In this document: piece by piece, positions 8,096 through 17,505 of the stretch
Layout: every line of letters starts with the position of its first letter
How positions within the stretch are numbered: position 1 is the stretch's first letter
Assembly (NCBI RefSeq): GCF_002101735.1
Contig: NZ_LQPE01000158.1
Coordinates: 25,703 to 89,702, forward strand
DNA length: 64,000 nt
Origin: Mycobacterium kyorinense
Lineage (GTDB): Bacteria; Actinomycetota; Actinomycetes; Mycobacteriales; Mycobacteriaceae
Reading direction: 5' to 3'
Notes under the pieces: model-generated
Database searches by the model: none
What the model saw: only the letters and a program-made list of their open reading frames with translations
Told to the model about the DNA's origin: nothing
Position numbers and translations under genes: made by a program

Positions 8096-9653
8096 CTCGC
8101 AGGCTCAGCGAAAGCACCAGCCGCACATCGGGATCGGCCAGCGACGTCGACAGCAGCTGTTCGATCCGGCGGATCCTGTAGCGCACGGTGTTGGGGTGAA
8201 CGTTGAGCCGTTGTGCCGCCGCGCCGACGTCGCCGAAGCTGTCCAGGTACGTGCGCAGCGTTTCGGCAAGCGCCGGATCGCGGGCACGCAGCTCGCGAAC
8301 CCGTGGGTCGACGAGCCGCTCGTCGGCTCCGATGATCGTGACGATCTCGTCGAGCAGCACGGTGGTGCGCGCCTCGGCCAGCGACGTGACCTCACCGATC
8401 GAATCCGGGTGGCGCGCAGCGCTGTCCAGCACGCGGTCGACCTCGGCGCGCGCCGCGGCCACCCCGGCCAGTCCGGGGACCGGTGAGGCGATGACAGCGC
8501 GCAGTCGCAACCCCAACTCGGTGTGCAGCGAGCCGATCGTGCCGCGAACCCAGGACGCGACCGACGCCGGCTTCGCGGCGTGCGGAAGCAACACATATGT
8601 CCGCGAACCGCTCGACGCGACTTGGGCGTCTGCACGAAAAGCGCTGGCGCTCAACGCAACTATGTCGGGCAGCCGGGCATGCTGATCGGTGGAGTCGACG
8701 CCGACCAGCGCGGCGTTGCCGTCGGCGGCAATGCCCAGCTCGTGGGCGATGTCGCCGATGTCGAGGCGTTCCTTGTCGGCCAGGCCCAGGAGCTGCTGGA
8801 CTTGCAGCGCGTGCGTCGACGGCCGGGCCGCCAGCCGCGACATGATCCGTGCGGCCAGCACCGCGGCACCCCGCAGCACCTCCTCCGCATCGTCGGCAAG
8901 TGGCCGGGAGCCGCACTGCACCCAGATGGTCCCGACGAATGCGGCGGCACGCCGTGCGTCGACCGGCGGCTGGTGGATGCCGATCGCCAGCCGCGACCGC
9001 AGGCCCAACTCCGGGCGCTCCTTGACATGGACCACCTCGTCGCCGGCCCGCAGCGCGTCGAAAATGCCCCAGCGGCTGAGCCACTCCAGATGTTCGGGCG
9101 GACCGGCACGACCGAGGATCGAGAGCCGCCGCAACTCGTCGGCCTCGTCGTTGGACGCCGAATAGGCCAGGACATGCGACTGCTCGTCCTCGATGCTGAC
9201 CATGCCGTGGATCCGGTCGGCCACCGACTGCGCCAGACCGAACAAGTCCGTTCCCGAGTCGTAGCGGGGGTCTGTGCGGTGATGTTCCAGAACGTGATTG
9301 ACCAAGCGGTACAACCGTTCCCAGCGGGCCCGCGGGTCGACGGCCACCACCGCTGACCCGGCCTTGGCGGCGCGGGCCACCAGCGCTTCGGACGGCTGCT
9401 TGGCGAAAATGGCCACCGGTGCACGCGACTGCGTGCCGATCCAGCGCTGCGCCTCGTCGTCGGCGACGCCGAGCAGGAAGAAGACGTCGGCGGAATCAGC
9501 GCCGGTCGCCAGGCCGAGCCGCACGTCGTCGGAGTCGATCAACGCCGCCGACGCCACCGGCAGGTCCAGGCCGCGCGGGGCGTCGACCAGGCTGACCATG
9601 GTCGCGTCCAGCGCCAGCAGCAGCTGGCCCAGCCCGACGCCCGTCGCCCGCAT
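8082..9653 (-). CDS. pruC: PucR-family regulator of proline catabolism (PruC/Rv1186c-like)
   Basis: 523 residues from the ATG at 9653 (MRATGVGLGQ). A longer frame begins at 9770 but would overlap the divergent rocA start. The C-terminus has the PucR helix-turn-helix with RLNVHPNTVRYRIRRIEQLL; the preceding ~450 residues are the sensory part. In M. tuberculosis the equivalent gene activates the adjacent proline-utilisation genes, and the same divergent arrangement with an 82-bp shared promoter region is present here. Confidence 0.88.
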   Translation of the reverse strand: MRATGVGLGQLLLALDATMVSLVDAPRGLDLPVASAALIDSDDVRLGLATGADSADVFFLLGVADDEAQRWIGTQSRAPVAIFAKQPSEALVARAAKAGSAVVAVDPRARWERLYRLVNHVLEHHRTDPRYDSGTDLFGLAQSVADRIHGMVSIEDEQSHVLAYSASNDEADELRRLSILGRAGPPEHLEWLSRWGIFDALRAGDEVVHVKERPELGLRSRLAIGIHQPPVDARRAAAFVGTIWVQCGSRPLADDAEEVLRGAAVLAARIMSRLAARPSTHALQVQQLLGLADKERLDIGDIAHELGIAADGNAALVGVDSTDQHARLPDIVALSASAFRADAQVASSGSRTYVLLPHAAKPASVASWVRGTIGSLHTELGLRLRAVIASPVPGLAGVAAARAEVDRVLDSAARHPDSIGEVTSLAEARTTVLLDEIVTIIGADERLVDPRVRELRARDPALAETLRTYLDSFGDVGAAAQRLNVHPNTVRYRIRRIEQLLSTSLADPDVRLVLSLSLRATER

Positions 9654-9735
9654 TTGTCCGATTCTACTGTCGATTGGCACTTTGGTTGTCTGATCAGCCA
9701 AAGGCTCTGCGCTCTTTGGCGAGGATCCTGAGGGC

Positions 9736-11367
9736 ATGGACGCGATCACCGATGTTCCACTGCCCGCCAACGAACCGGTCCACGACTACGCGCCGCATTC
9801 GCCGGAACGCAGTCGGCTGCGCGACGCCTTGAGCGTGCTGGCCGATAACCCGATCGAGCTGCCGCACGTCATCGCCGGCGAACATCGGATGGGCGGCGGC
9901 GAGCGGATCGACGTCGTGCAGCCGCATCGGCACGCCGCCGCGTTGGGCACGCTGACCAATGCGACGCACGCCGACGCCGCCGCGGCCATCGAGGCCGCTA
10001 TGGCGGCGCGGAACCATTGGGCGGCAACGCCGTTCGACGAACGCGCCGCGATCTTCCTGCGGGCCGCCGACCTGCTGGCCGGGCCGTGGCGGGAAAAGAT
10101 CGCGGCCGCAACCATGCTCGGCCAATCCAAGACCGCTTACCAGGCCGAGATCGACGCGCCCTGCGAGCTGATCGACTTCTGGCGGTTCAACGTCGCGTTC
10201 GCCCGGCAGGTCCTGGCGCAACAGCCTCTCAGCGGGCCCGGCGAGTGGAACCGCACCGACTACCGGCCGCTGGACGGCTTCGTCTACGCGATCACGCCGT
10301 TCAACTTCTCCTCGATCGCCGGGAACCTGCCCACTGCTCCGGCACTGATGGGCAACACCGTGGTGTGGAAGCCGTCGATCACCCAGACCCTGGCGGCCTA
10401 TCTGACCATGCAGCTGCTCGAGGCTGCCGGGTTGCCGCCCGGGGTGATCAACCTGGTCACCGGCGACGGCTACGCGGTTTCCGATGTGGCCCTTGCCGAT
10501 TCGCGTCTGGCCGGGATCCACTTCACCGGGTCGACGGCCACCTTCCAGCGGCTGTGGCGCGAGGTCGGCGCCAACATCGACCGCTACGTCAGCTATCCGC
10601 GGCTGGTCGGGGAGACCGGCGGTAAGGACTTTGTGGTGGCGCATGCGTCGGCGCAGCCGGATGTGCTGCGCACCGCGTTGATTCGCGGCGCGTTCGACTA
10701 TCAGGGCCAGAAATGCTCGGCGGCCTCGCGGGCGTTCATTCCGCATTCGGTGTGGCAAAAGATGGGCGACGACTTCCTGGCTGCCACAGCCGAATTGCGG
10801 TACGGCGATATCACCGATTTCACCAATTTCGGCGGGGCACTGATCGACCGGCGGGCGTTCGCCAAGAACGTCACCGCCATCGAACGGGCGAAAGGTGCGG
10901 CCGGTGTGACGATCGCGGTCGGCGGCGAATACGACGACAGCGAAGGCTATTTCGTGCGCCCCACGGTGCTGCTGTCCGACGATCCGACCGACGAAGCGTT
11001 CGCAACCGAGTACTTCGGGCCGCTGCTGTCGGTGCACGTCTACCCCGACGATGCCTACGAGCAGATCCTCGACGTCGTCGACACCGGATCCCGATACGCG
11101 CTGACCGGTGCGGTGATCGCCGACGACCGCGACGCGGTGCTGGCCGCCCAGAACCGGTTGCGGTTCGCGGCAGGCAACTTCTACGTCAACGACAAGCCGA
11201 CCGGAGCGGTGGTGGGACGCCAGCCGTTCGGCGGCTCACGGGGCTCGGGCACCAATGACAAGGCGGGCTCGGCGCTGAACCTGCTGCGCTGGACGTCCGC
11301 GCGCACGATCAAGGAGACGTTCGTGCCGGCCACCGAGCATGAGTATCCGCACATGGCGGGCGACTGA
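9736..11367 (+). CDS. rocA: 1-pyrroline-5-carboxylate dehydrogenase
   Basis: 543 residues of the aldehyde dehydrogenase fold, P5CDH subgroup. FTGSTATFQ marks the NAD site, GETGGKDF holds the general base Glu293, and YQGQKCSAASR holds the catalytic Cys327. It oxidises glutamate semialdehyde/P5C to glutamate with NAD, the second step of proline catabolism. Its stop overlaps the pruB start (TGATG), so the two enzymes are translationally coupled, limiting escape of reactive P5C. Start at ATG 9736. Confidence 0.95.
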   Translation: MDAITDVPLPANEPVHDYAPHSPERSRLRDALSVLADNPIELPHVIAGEHRMGGGERIDVVQPHRHAAALGTLTNATHADAAAAIEAAMAARNHWAATPFDERAAIFLRAADLLAGPWREKIAAATMLGQSKTAYQAEIDAPCELIDFWRFNVAFARQVLAQQPLSGPGEWNRTDYRPLDGFVYAITPFNFSSIAGNLPTAPALMGNTVVWKPSITQTLAAYLTMQLLEAAGLPPGVINLVTGDGYAVSDVALADSRLAGIHFTGSTATFQRLWREVGANIDRYVSYPRLVGETGGKDFVVAHASAQPDVLRTALIRGAFDYQGQKCSAASRAFIPHSVWQKMGDDFLAATAELRYGDITDFTNFGGALIDRRAFAKNVTAIERAKGAAGVTIAVGGEYDDSEGYFVRPTVLLSDDPTDEAFATEYFGPLLSVHVYPDDAYEQILDVVDTGSRYALTGAVIADDRDAVLAAQNRLRFAAGNFYVNDKPTGAVVGRQPFGGSRGSGTNDKAGSALNLLRWTSARTIKETFVPATEHEYPHMAGD

Positions 11368-12377
11368 TGGCGGGGCGATCGCTAGCGCGGCGAAGCCGGG
11401 CGCGGCGGGTCGCCCCCATCGGCGCCGGCCTGTTTGGGGTGGCGGTACGGCCGGTGATTCTGACGGCCAGCCGCTCGGACCGGTTGCGCCGCAGCGCCGA
11501 GCGGTTACCGTTGGCCCGCAAAGTGGTGCGCCGGTTCGTGCCGGGGGAGACGCTGGAGCAGGTGCTGGATACCGTTGCCGTGCTGCGTGGTTCGGGATGT
11601 TTTGTCAGCATCGACCACTTGGGTGAGGACGTCGTCGACGCAGAAGCCGCCACCGCGAGCATGCGGGCCTACCTTGATCTACTGGATGCGTTGGGAAGCC
11701 GGCCCGACGCCGCGCACGACGGCGTCCGGCCGCTAGAGGTGTCGCTCAAGCTTTCGGCGCTGGGCCAGGCGTTGGAACGCGACGGCGAGAAGATCGCGCG
11801 GGAGAATGCCCACACCATCTGCGCGCGGGCCCAGCGGGTCGGCGCCTGGGTGACCGTGGACGCCGAAGATCACACCACCACCGATTCCACGTTGTCGATC
11901 GTTTCCGACCTGAGGACCGAATTCCCTTGGCTCGGCCTGGTTTTGCAGGCCTATCTGCGGCGCACGCTCGGTGACTGCCGCGACTTTGCCTCCGCCCGGG
12001 TGCGGTTGTGCAAGGGCGCCTACGACGAGCCGGCGTCGGTGGCCTATCGCGAGCGCACCACCGTCACCGACTCCTACTTACGGTGCCTTCGCGTCCTGAT
12101 GGCCGGATCGGGCTACCCGATGGTGGCCACCCACGACCCCGCCATCATCGACGCCGTGCCTGCGCTGGCACGCGAATCCGGGCGTGGCGTAGGTGATTTC
12201 GAATACCAGATGCTGTACGGTATCCGCGGCGGCGAGCAGCGGCGGCTGATCGACCGGGGAAGTCACCTGCGGGTGTACGTGCCGTTCGGGGCGCAGTGGT
12301 ACGGCTACCTGATGCGACGGCTCGCGGAGCGACCGGCCAACCTGGCGTTCTTCCTGCGGGCGCTCAGACAGCGTTGA
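11367..12377 (+). CDS. pruB: Proline dehydrogenase (monofunctional)
   Basis: 336 residues, FAD-dependent PRODH fold with LEVSLKLSALGQ near the N-terminus, VRLCKGAYDEPASVAY centrally and a C-terminal LRVYVPFGAQWYGYLMRRLAERPAN that matches the family's substrate-binding helix. It oxidises proline to P5C and passes electrons to the quinone pool. It overlaps the end of rocA by one base, matching the pruA-pruB order of Rv1187-Rv1188. Confidence 0.93.
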   Translation: MAGRSLARRSRARRVAPIGAGLFGVAVRPVILTASRSDRLRRSAERLPLARKVVRRFVPGETLEQVLDTVAVLRGSGCFVSIDHLGEDVVDAEAATASMRAYLDLLDALGSRPDAAHDGVRPLEVSLKLSALGQALERDGEKIARENAHTICARAQRVGAWVTVDAEDHTTTDSTLSIVSDLRTEFPWLGLVLQAYLRRTLGDCRDFASARVRLCKGAYDEPASVAYRERTTVTDSYLRCLRVLMAGSGYPMVATHDPAIIDAVPALARESGRGVGDFEYQMLYGIRGGEQRRLIDRGSHLRVYVPFGAQWYGYLMRRLAERPANLAFFLRALRQR

Positions 12378-12412
12378 GGCCCACCGTCAGTCTCGACGCC
12401 AGCGCCGCAGGC

Positions 12413-12655
12413 TCATCGCGACTGACGCGCCTTGCGCCACAACCGAAGCGGCAGCAACCCGATCAGCGGTGCCCGCTTGCCCAACTCGCCGGTGCGGTCG
12501 AATGCCGCGGCATACCGGCGCGCTTCCTCGGCGGTGGGATATGTTTTGCTGCCGCCGGCTTGTCCGCATCCACGCTCGCATTCCCATTGCAGCGTGCGAT
12601 CTTCGGCGCGGAACCTCGGTCGATGGCCGAGCAGCCGACACGTCCACGGCGTCAT
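12413..12655 (-). CDS. Small Cys-containing protein of unknown function
   Basis: 80 residues. The N-terminal half has C-x4-H and WECERGCGQ, which resembles a small zinc ribbon; the C-terminus is basic (RLWRKARQSR). The ATG at 12655 overlaps the stop of the MFS transporter gene (ATGA), so it is coupled to it. No function is recognised. Confidence 0.6.
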   Translation of the reverse strand: MTPWTCRLLGHRPRFRAEDRTLQWECERGCGQAGGSKTYPTAEEARRYAAAFDRTGELGKRAPLIGLLPLRLWRKARQSR

Positions 12656-14103
12656 GCGGCATCGGCGGTGGTCAGCGGCATCGCAAGATCTTCCAGTTTC
12701 TGGCCCTCGGCCTTGACGCCCAGAATCAGCTCGACCACGCCTCCGATCGCCATCACCGCCGCACCGATCAGAAATGACAGCGCGGCCTGATGCCGGTCCC
12801 CGGATTCGATCAGGTCGCCGAACAGCAGCGGACCGGTGATGCCACCGATCGCGGTGCCGACCGCATAGAAGAAGGCGATGGCCAACGCCCGGGTCTCCAT
12901 CGGGAAAATCTCGCTGACCGTCAGATATGCGGCGCTGGCACCCGAACCGGCCAAAAAGAAGCACACCATGAGCACAACGAGAAACGTCCAGACGCCGCCG
13001 AATTGGCTCACGAAGATGCCGGCCAGCAGCACCGCCACCGCGGCGGAGCCGAGGTAAGTCAGCGAGATCATCGGTTTTCGCCCGACCGTGTCGAACAGTG
13101 GCCCGAGGAGCACCGGCCCGGCGAAATTAGATAGCGCCCACAGGATGAAGAACACCGGGACCATGCCGGAAGCCACCGAGTAGAACCCGCTCAACAGCGT
13201 GCCGAGGTTGAAGGTGACCCCGTTGTACATGAACGCCTGCCCGATGAACAACGCAAGCCCGAGGACCGCGCGGCCGGGATAGAGGGTAAAGGCGACCTTG
13301 GCGATCTCGGCAATAGAGATCGTCTTGCGCTGGCGGATGGTCAGCGACCCCTCCGGCTCCGGCAGCGATTCCTGCGTCTCCTGCTCGATCTCGTCCTCGA
13401 TGCCGCGGACGATCTCCTCGGCCTCCTCTTCGCGGCCGTGAATGAACAGCCAGCGCGGGCTTTCCGGAACACTGCGGCGCACCACCAGCACCGCCAACCC
13501 GAAGACCGCCCCGATGCCGAACGAGATTCGCCACCCTACGCCGATCGGGAAAATGGACGTGTTCAAGAAAACCAGCGCGCCGGCTGCGCCCAAGGCCGAT
13601 CCGAGCCAAAACGAGCCGTTGATCGCCAAATCGACGCGGCCACGGACCCGCGCGGGGATCAACTCGTCGATCGCGGAGTTGATTGCGGCGTATTCGCCGC
13701 CGATGCCCGCACCCGCGAAGAACCGCGCGGCGAAGAAGTACCAGGGCACGAACGAGAACGCCGTCGCCGCGGTGGCCGCCAGGTAGATCACCAGCGTGGT
13801 GACGAACAGCTTCTTACGACCGAACCGGTCGGTCAGCTGACCGAAGAACAGCGCACCACTGCACGCGCCGGCGATGTAAAAGGCTGCCGCCACGCCGATC
13901 TGGGCGATGCTGATCTTGATGCCACTGCCGGGCTCGGTGAGTCGGGCCGCGACGTTGCCCACCATGGTGACTTCGAGGCCGTCCAGAATCCAGACGCCAC
14001 CCAACCCGATGACCACGCGCCAGTGGAACCGCGACCAGGGCAGGCGGTCCAGCCGGGCCGGCACCTGTGTGGTGATTGTGCCGGTCTGTGCGCCTTCGCT
14101 CAT
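12652..14103 (-). CDS. MFS sugar/metabolite transporter (Rv1200-like)
   Basis: 483 residues from the ATG at 14103 (MSEGAQTGTITTQ); an upstream frame to 14196 has no family character. About twelve membrane segments, with DRFGRKKLF after TM2 and GGEYAAINSAIDELIPARVRG in TM4, both typical of the sugar/metabolite porter family, then PESPRWLFIHGREEEAEE before a charged central loop. It resembles Rv1200, which in M. tuberculosis lies next to dapD; here it is ~13 kb away. Substrate unknown. Confidence 0.88.
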   Translation of the reverse strand: MSEGAQTGTITTQVPARLDRLPWSRFHWRVVIGLGGVWILDGLEVTMVGNVAARLTEPGSGIKISIAQIGVAAAFYIAGACSGALFFGQLTDRFGRKKLFVTTLVIYLAATAATAFSFVPWYFFAARFFAGAGIGGEYAAINSAIDELIPARVRGRVDLAINGSFWLGSALGAAGALVFLNTSIFPIGVGWRISFGIGAVFGLAVLVVRRSVPESPRWLFIHGREEEAEEIVRGIEDEIEQETQESLPEPEGSLTIRQRKTISIAEIAKVAFTLYPGRAVLGLALFIGQAFMYNGVTFNLGTLLSGFYSVASGMVPVFFILWALSNFAGPVLLGPLFDTVGRKPMISLTYLGSAAVAVLLAGIFVSQFGGVWTFLVVLMVCFFLAGSGASAAYLTVSEIFPMETRALAIAFFYAVGTAIGGITGPLLFGDLIESGDRHQAALSFLIGAAVMAIGGVVELILGVKAEGQKLEDLAMPLTTADAA

Positions 14104-14153
14104 TGCAGCCCTCCCCGTGAGTGTTTCCGGCACATACCCGGAAACATCGTGTC

Positions 14154-14528
14154 CTATCCGGACTCGTCGAGGTAGGAGACCCCGATGTCGTGGCACGCAG
14201 AGATCAGCCGCTTATCGCGCGTCCACAGCCGCGCCCCACCGGTGAGTGACACCGATCCGAGCAGGTGAGCGTCCACCGGGCTCAGTCCGCGCCCAAAGAG
14301 TCGGCGGCGGTCGACGAGCGTCATCACCTCGACGTGGCTGAGAACGGGAAAGCGATGCAAACTGCCGAGTAGTTCCAAGAACACCGTGCGCTGATTGATC
14401 GATCCGAGAGCCAATTCCTCGATAACGTACGGGTGACACCCGACTTCGTCTGCACTCAGCAGACCGACCAATCGGGGGTCCGTGTTGTGGAGATGGTCGA
14501 TCCACACCGAGGTATCGACGAGGATCAC
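14154..14528 (-). CDS. vapC: VapC-type PIN-domain ribonuclease toxin
   Basis: 124 residues. LVDTSVWIDHL supplies the first PIN acidic residue, a central ELALGS the Glu, and SPVDAHLLGS plus WTRDKRL the distal Asp positions. PIN toxins cleave RNA with divalent metal. The GTG start overlaps the antitoxin stop (GTGA), the usual coupled arrangement. The pair resembles VapBC33 (Rv1241-Rv1242). Confidence 0.92.
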   Translation of the reverse strand: MILVDTSVWIDHLHNTDPRLVGLLSADEVGCHPYVIEELALGSINQRTVFLELLGSLHRFPVLSHVEVMTLVDRRRLFGRGLSPVDAHLLGSVSLTGGARLWTRDKRLISACHDIGVSYLDESG

Positions 14529-14722
14529 CCCGCGGAGCCTCGTCGCCGAGGCGCCGCTGCGGCTCGCTTATCCGTCCCGCCGAGAGCGGCCAGCCGACGG
14601 GCACTCTCGACGCGTATCAGGGTCGCCAACCCGTCACGCAGCAGCACCGACTTCTCGGTGATACCGGTCAGCTCACTTGCGCGGGCCAAGAGCTCGTCGT
14701 CGATGGTTACTGTCGTCCTCAT
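14525..14722 (-). CDS. vapB: VapB-type ribbon-helix-helix antitoxin
   Basis: 65 residues from ATG 14722, chosen because GAGGAAAT lies just upstream; a second ATG at 14737 is less well placed. MRTTVTIDDELLARASELTG is the classic beta strand plus helix of RHH antitoxins, and the Arg-rich tail would wrap the VapC partner. It should autorepress from the palindrome at 14745-14771. Confidence 0.92.
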   Translation of the reverse strand: MRTTVTIDDELLARASELTGITEKSVLLRDGLATLIRVESARRLAALGGTDKRAAAAPRRRGSAG

Positions 14723-14744
14723 CCGATTTCCTCGCATCTAAAAC

Positions 14745-14771
14745 AGCATCATTTGATGCTGATAATGATGC
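14745..14771. promoter_or_regulatory. Probable VapB operator palindrome
   Basis: AGCATCA-TT-TGATGCT at 14745-14760 is a perfect inverted repeat with a 2-base centre, followed by a third TGATGC half-site at 14766-14771. It lies 23 bases upstream of the vapB start. RHH antitoxins bind such short half-site arrays. Confidence 0.6.
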
Positions 14772-14845
14772 CAGTCGCCGAGCTCGCTGCCAAGGCTGCT
14801 AGCGAACTGCGGGTCAACGGCATCGAGTGATGGCAGGCTGACGTT

Positions 14846-15649
14846 ATGACGACCGGCGCCCCGCCATGGCACTTGGCATTGTCCGATCCGGCGCGTGCGG
14901 CGGTCGAGTTCGGGCTGCTGCTCGGGTCGCTGCCGTTGCGGGGCGCACTACCGGTCGGCGACGGGCATCCGGTGCTGGTGCTTCCCGGCCTGCTGGCCGG
15001 CGACGGGTCGACGCTGGCGTTGCGCCGCATTCTGCGTGGGGTGGGGTATCGGGTGCACGGCTGGCGGCTGGGCCGCAACGTCGGTCCGACGGCCCAAGCG
15101 GTCGCGGGCATGGGTGAGCGCCTGCACGACCTGCACACCCGGTACGGCACGCCGGTCAGCGTGATCGGCTGGAGTCTCGGCGGCATCTACGCGCGCGGCA
15201 TGGCCCGGCGCCGGCCGTCGTCGTTGCGCCAGGTGATCACCCTGGGCACTCCGTTTCGCCTCGCCGACCGGAACCAAACTCGCGCCAGCGCGGCCTTCGA
15301 CCGCTTCTCGCACCTGCACGTCGAGCGGGCCGCCGCGCCGGTGGACTTGGAAACGGAGCCCCTGCCGGTGCCCGCGACGTCGATCTACTCCAGATACGAC
15401 GGCGTCGTGGCGTGGCAGGCGTGTCTGGATCTGCGCTCGCCGCGCGCGGAGAACATCGCGGTGATCGGCAGCCACTTCGGCTACGGCCACAACCCTGCGG
15501 TGGTGTGGGCTGTCGCGGACCGGCTGGCGCAGCCGCTGGGGGAGTGGGCGCCGTTCCGGCCGCCGGCCGCCCTGCGGCCGCTGTTTCCAAGGCCAGACTG
15601 GCCGGCCGAGCGGTCCACGCGGGACGGTTCTCGGATCCGCCTCGCCTAG
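14846..15649 (+). CDS. Alpha/beta hydrolase (lipase/esterase-like, Rv1192-like)
   Basis: 267 residues. HPVLVLPGLLAGDGST is the first core strand with oxyanion loop, and VIGWSLGGIYAR carries the nucleophilic serine (GxSxG). The acid and SHFGYGHNPAVVW histidine follow in order. Probably cytoplasmic, since there is no signal peptide. It is convergent with the nitroreductase gene and overlaps it by four bases. Substrate unknown. Confidence 0.85.
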   Translation: MTTGAPPWHLALSDPARAAVEFGLLLGSLPLRGALPVGDGHPVLVLPGLLAGDGSTLALRRILRGVGYRVHGWRLGRNVGPTAQAVAGMGERLHDLHTRYGTPVSVIGWSLGGIYARGMARRRPSSLRQVITLGTPFRLADRNQTRASAAFDRFSHLHVERAAAPVDLETEPLPVPATSIYSRYDGVVAWQACLDLRSPRAENIAVIGSHFGYGHNPAVVWAVADRLAQPLGEWAPFRPPAALRPLFPRPDWPAERSTRDGSRIRLA

Positions 15650-16626
15650 CTTCGGCGGAACACCTCGTCGAGCGCTCGCCGCGGCGTGGGCGGCGGCACG
15701 TCTTCGATCGCGGGTGCCGCGCCGACCCGGACCAGGATTTGCGGCACGGTGTCGTGTTCCATGCACGACTTGACCATGTCACGGGTGACCCGGACCTCGG
15801 TGATGTGCGTCACCGGGCAGGTGGCCAAGCCGGCCATTGTGCATTCCAGCAATACGGCAGACAGCGCTTCACCGGATGCCAACGCATCAGTGCGGTCGTC
15901 AGTATCTGTGGACAGCAGCAGAATCGTCGCGTTGTCTTCGGGGACTTGTGTCCGCCTTTCGGTTTGGTGCGTGACCGGGAACGCCCTCGCCACGTCGACG
16001 CGCTCATTCTCGGCTGCCGACACCAACGAGCTGTAGGGGATTCCCTCTGACGCTTCGAATGGCGCTGTCCACCAGCCCAGTTCGGCGTGATACTGCGAAT
16101 CGTAAAGCCGGAGCGATTCGGCGAGGTGGGATGCATTCCCCAGGCACTCGCGAAGTTCGTCGGGCATCACGTGGAGAAGCACTGCGTCGCCGTCGAGGGC
16201 GTTGCGCAGCACGGGTTCGAACGAATCCCAACTCGTCGGGGCAATGAACGGCAGCCGGTCCGTTCGACGCAGCAGGATTGCGTTCGCGCGGCGGCGATGA
16301 CCTTCGGTGACGTAGTCCATCGGCGTAAAGTCAATCGTCGCCAGGTGATTCGGATCGTTGGGGTTGGGGAAGCGGCTGACCTGCGTACGCCATCCGGCGG
16401 CGGCCATCGCCACCCGGAGGTGGTCGAGCGCGGCGCCGCAACCGATCAGCGCCTGCCGGCCGGACCGGTCGGAGAGCATGATCCGGCTCGGGTCGAGGAA
16501 CAGCTGTAGCGTGCCGTCGTCGCTCAGGATCCATTGCCAGGGCTGGGTGTTGTGCAATGACGGTGCGCGGCACGCCAGCCGCACGGCGTTCTCGATGACT
16601 TGAGGTTCGACCATCGTGACAGGCAT
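15646..16626 (-). CDS. Acg-type nitroreductase family protein (first of two)
   Basis: 326 residues from the ATG at 16626, preceded by GGAGG. RAPSLHNTQPWQWIL is the flavin-binding signature of the Acg/Rv2032-Rv3131 family, and GLATCPVTHITEV belongs to the second half. Members are DosR-regulon proteins thought to bind FMN and are divergent from catalytic nitroreductases. A DosR-like box lies 57-76 bases upstream, so it probably has its own hypoxia/NO-inducible promoter downstream of the slipin gene. Confidence 0.88.
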   Translation of the reverse strand: MPVTMVEPQVIENAVRLACRAPSLHNTQPWQWILSDDGTLQLFLDPSRIMLSDRSGRQALIGCGAALDHLRVAMAAAGWRTQVSRFPNPNDPNHLATIDFTPMDYVTEGHRRRANAILLRRTDRLPFIAPTSWDSFEPVLRNALDGDAVLLHVMPDELRECLGNASHLAESLRLYDSQYHAELGWWTAPFEASEGIPYSSLVSAAENERVDVARAFPVTHQTERRTQVPEDNATILLLSTDTDDRTDALASGEALSAVLLECTMAGLATCPVTHITEVRVTRDMVKSCMEHDTVPQILVRVGAAPAIEDVPPPTPRRALDEVFRRS

Positions 16627-16682
16627 CTCGACCTCCGCAGTAGTACCTGTCACCAAGTCTTCTCTGCACACCGCAGCCGGCA

Positions 16683-16702
16683 ATAGGGGCTTTGGTCCTC
16701 AA
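16683..16702 (-). promoter_or_regulatory. DosR (DevR) box upstream of the first nitroreductase
   Basis: On the minus strand the site reads TTGAGGACCAAAGCCCCTAT, close to the published DosR consensus (TTSGGGACTWWAGTCCCSAA): GGAC, the central AAAG and CCC are kept. It lies between the slipin stop and the nitroreductase start. Confidence 0.65.
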
Positions 16703-16707
16703 AATTC

Positions 16708-17505
16708 TCAGCGACGCTCGGTCAGTGAGGTCGCGATGTCTTCCAGCACTTCCGGGTGCCTCAAGAACGGCGTGATGATGTCGACCGGCAACGGGAAGAC
16801 CACCGTCGAGTTCTGGTCGGCGCCCAGCTCCAACAACGTCTGCAGGTAGCGCAGTTGAAGCGAAGCTGGGTTCTTCGACAGTGTCTCGGCAGCTTGCCGC
16901 AGTTCCTCGGACGCCTGCAGTTCACCGCGGGCGTTGATCACCTTGGCGCGCCGCTCGCGTTCGGCCTCGGCCTCCCTTGCCATCGCGCGTTGCATCGACT
17001 CCGGGATCTCGACGTCTTTGATCTCGACGACCCGGACCTCGACTCCCCACGGCTCGGTCTGCTTTTCGATGATCGTGCGCAGGTCGCTGTTGAGGTCTTC
17101 GCGATGAGCCAGCAGCGTGTCGAGGTCGGCGCGCCCAAGCAGCGAGCGCAATGTCGTCTGGGCGATCTGCGACGTCGCCACCGCGTAGTTCTCCACCGCC
17201 AGGATGGCCTTCAACGGCTCGACCACCTGGAACATCACGACGGCGTTGACCCGGGCCGGGACGTTGTCGCGGGTGATCACCTCCTGCGGCGGGATGGTCA
17301 GCGTCACCACCCGCTGATCCACCCGAATCATCTTGTCCACCAATGGAATCAACAACCGCAGCCCGGGCGCGTATAGCGGCCGGACATGGCCCATCCGGAA
17401 CACCACGCCGCGCTCGTACTCGCGGAGCACCACCAGCGAGAAGAACGCCAGCAGCGCCAGCGCCGCGATCGCAAGCACGACGATGGTGACCACCATTGAG
17501 ATCAC
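16708..17505 (-). CDS. Slipin (stomatin-like SPFH-domain membrane protein)
   Basis: 265 residues. One N-terminal membrane helix (~3-28) is followed by REYERGVVFRMGHVRPLYAPGL and a full SPFH domain to ~200, then a helical oligomerisation tail. Slipins form membrane microdomain scaffolds. GTG start at 17505 overlaps the stop of the upstream membrane gene (GTGA), so it is the third gene of the NO reductase transcript. A role in stabilising the NO reductase is conceivable but only inferred. Confidence 0.88.
   Translation of the reverse strand: MISMVVTIVVLAIAALALLAFFSLVVLREYERGVVFRMGHVRPLYAPGLRLLIPLVDKMIRVDQRVVTLTIPPQEVITRDNVPARVNAVVMFQVVEPLKAILAVENYAVATSQIAQTTLRSLLGRADLDTLLAHREDLNSDLRTIIEKQTEPWGVEVRVVEIKDVEIPESMQRAMAREAEAERERRAKVINARGELQASEELRQAAETLSKNPASLQLRYLQTLLELGADQNSTVVFPLPVDIITPFLRHPEVLEDIATSLTERR

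Noticed and set aside
9694..11037. 447-residue open frame opposite rocA
   Set aside because: Antisense shadow of a well-supported aldehyde dehydrogenase; composition dominated by Arg, Gly, His.
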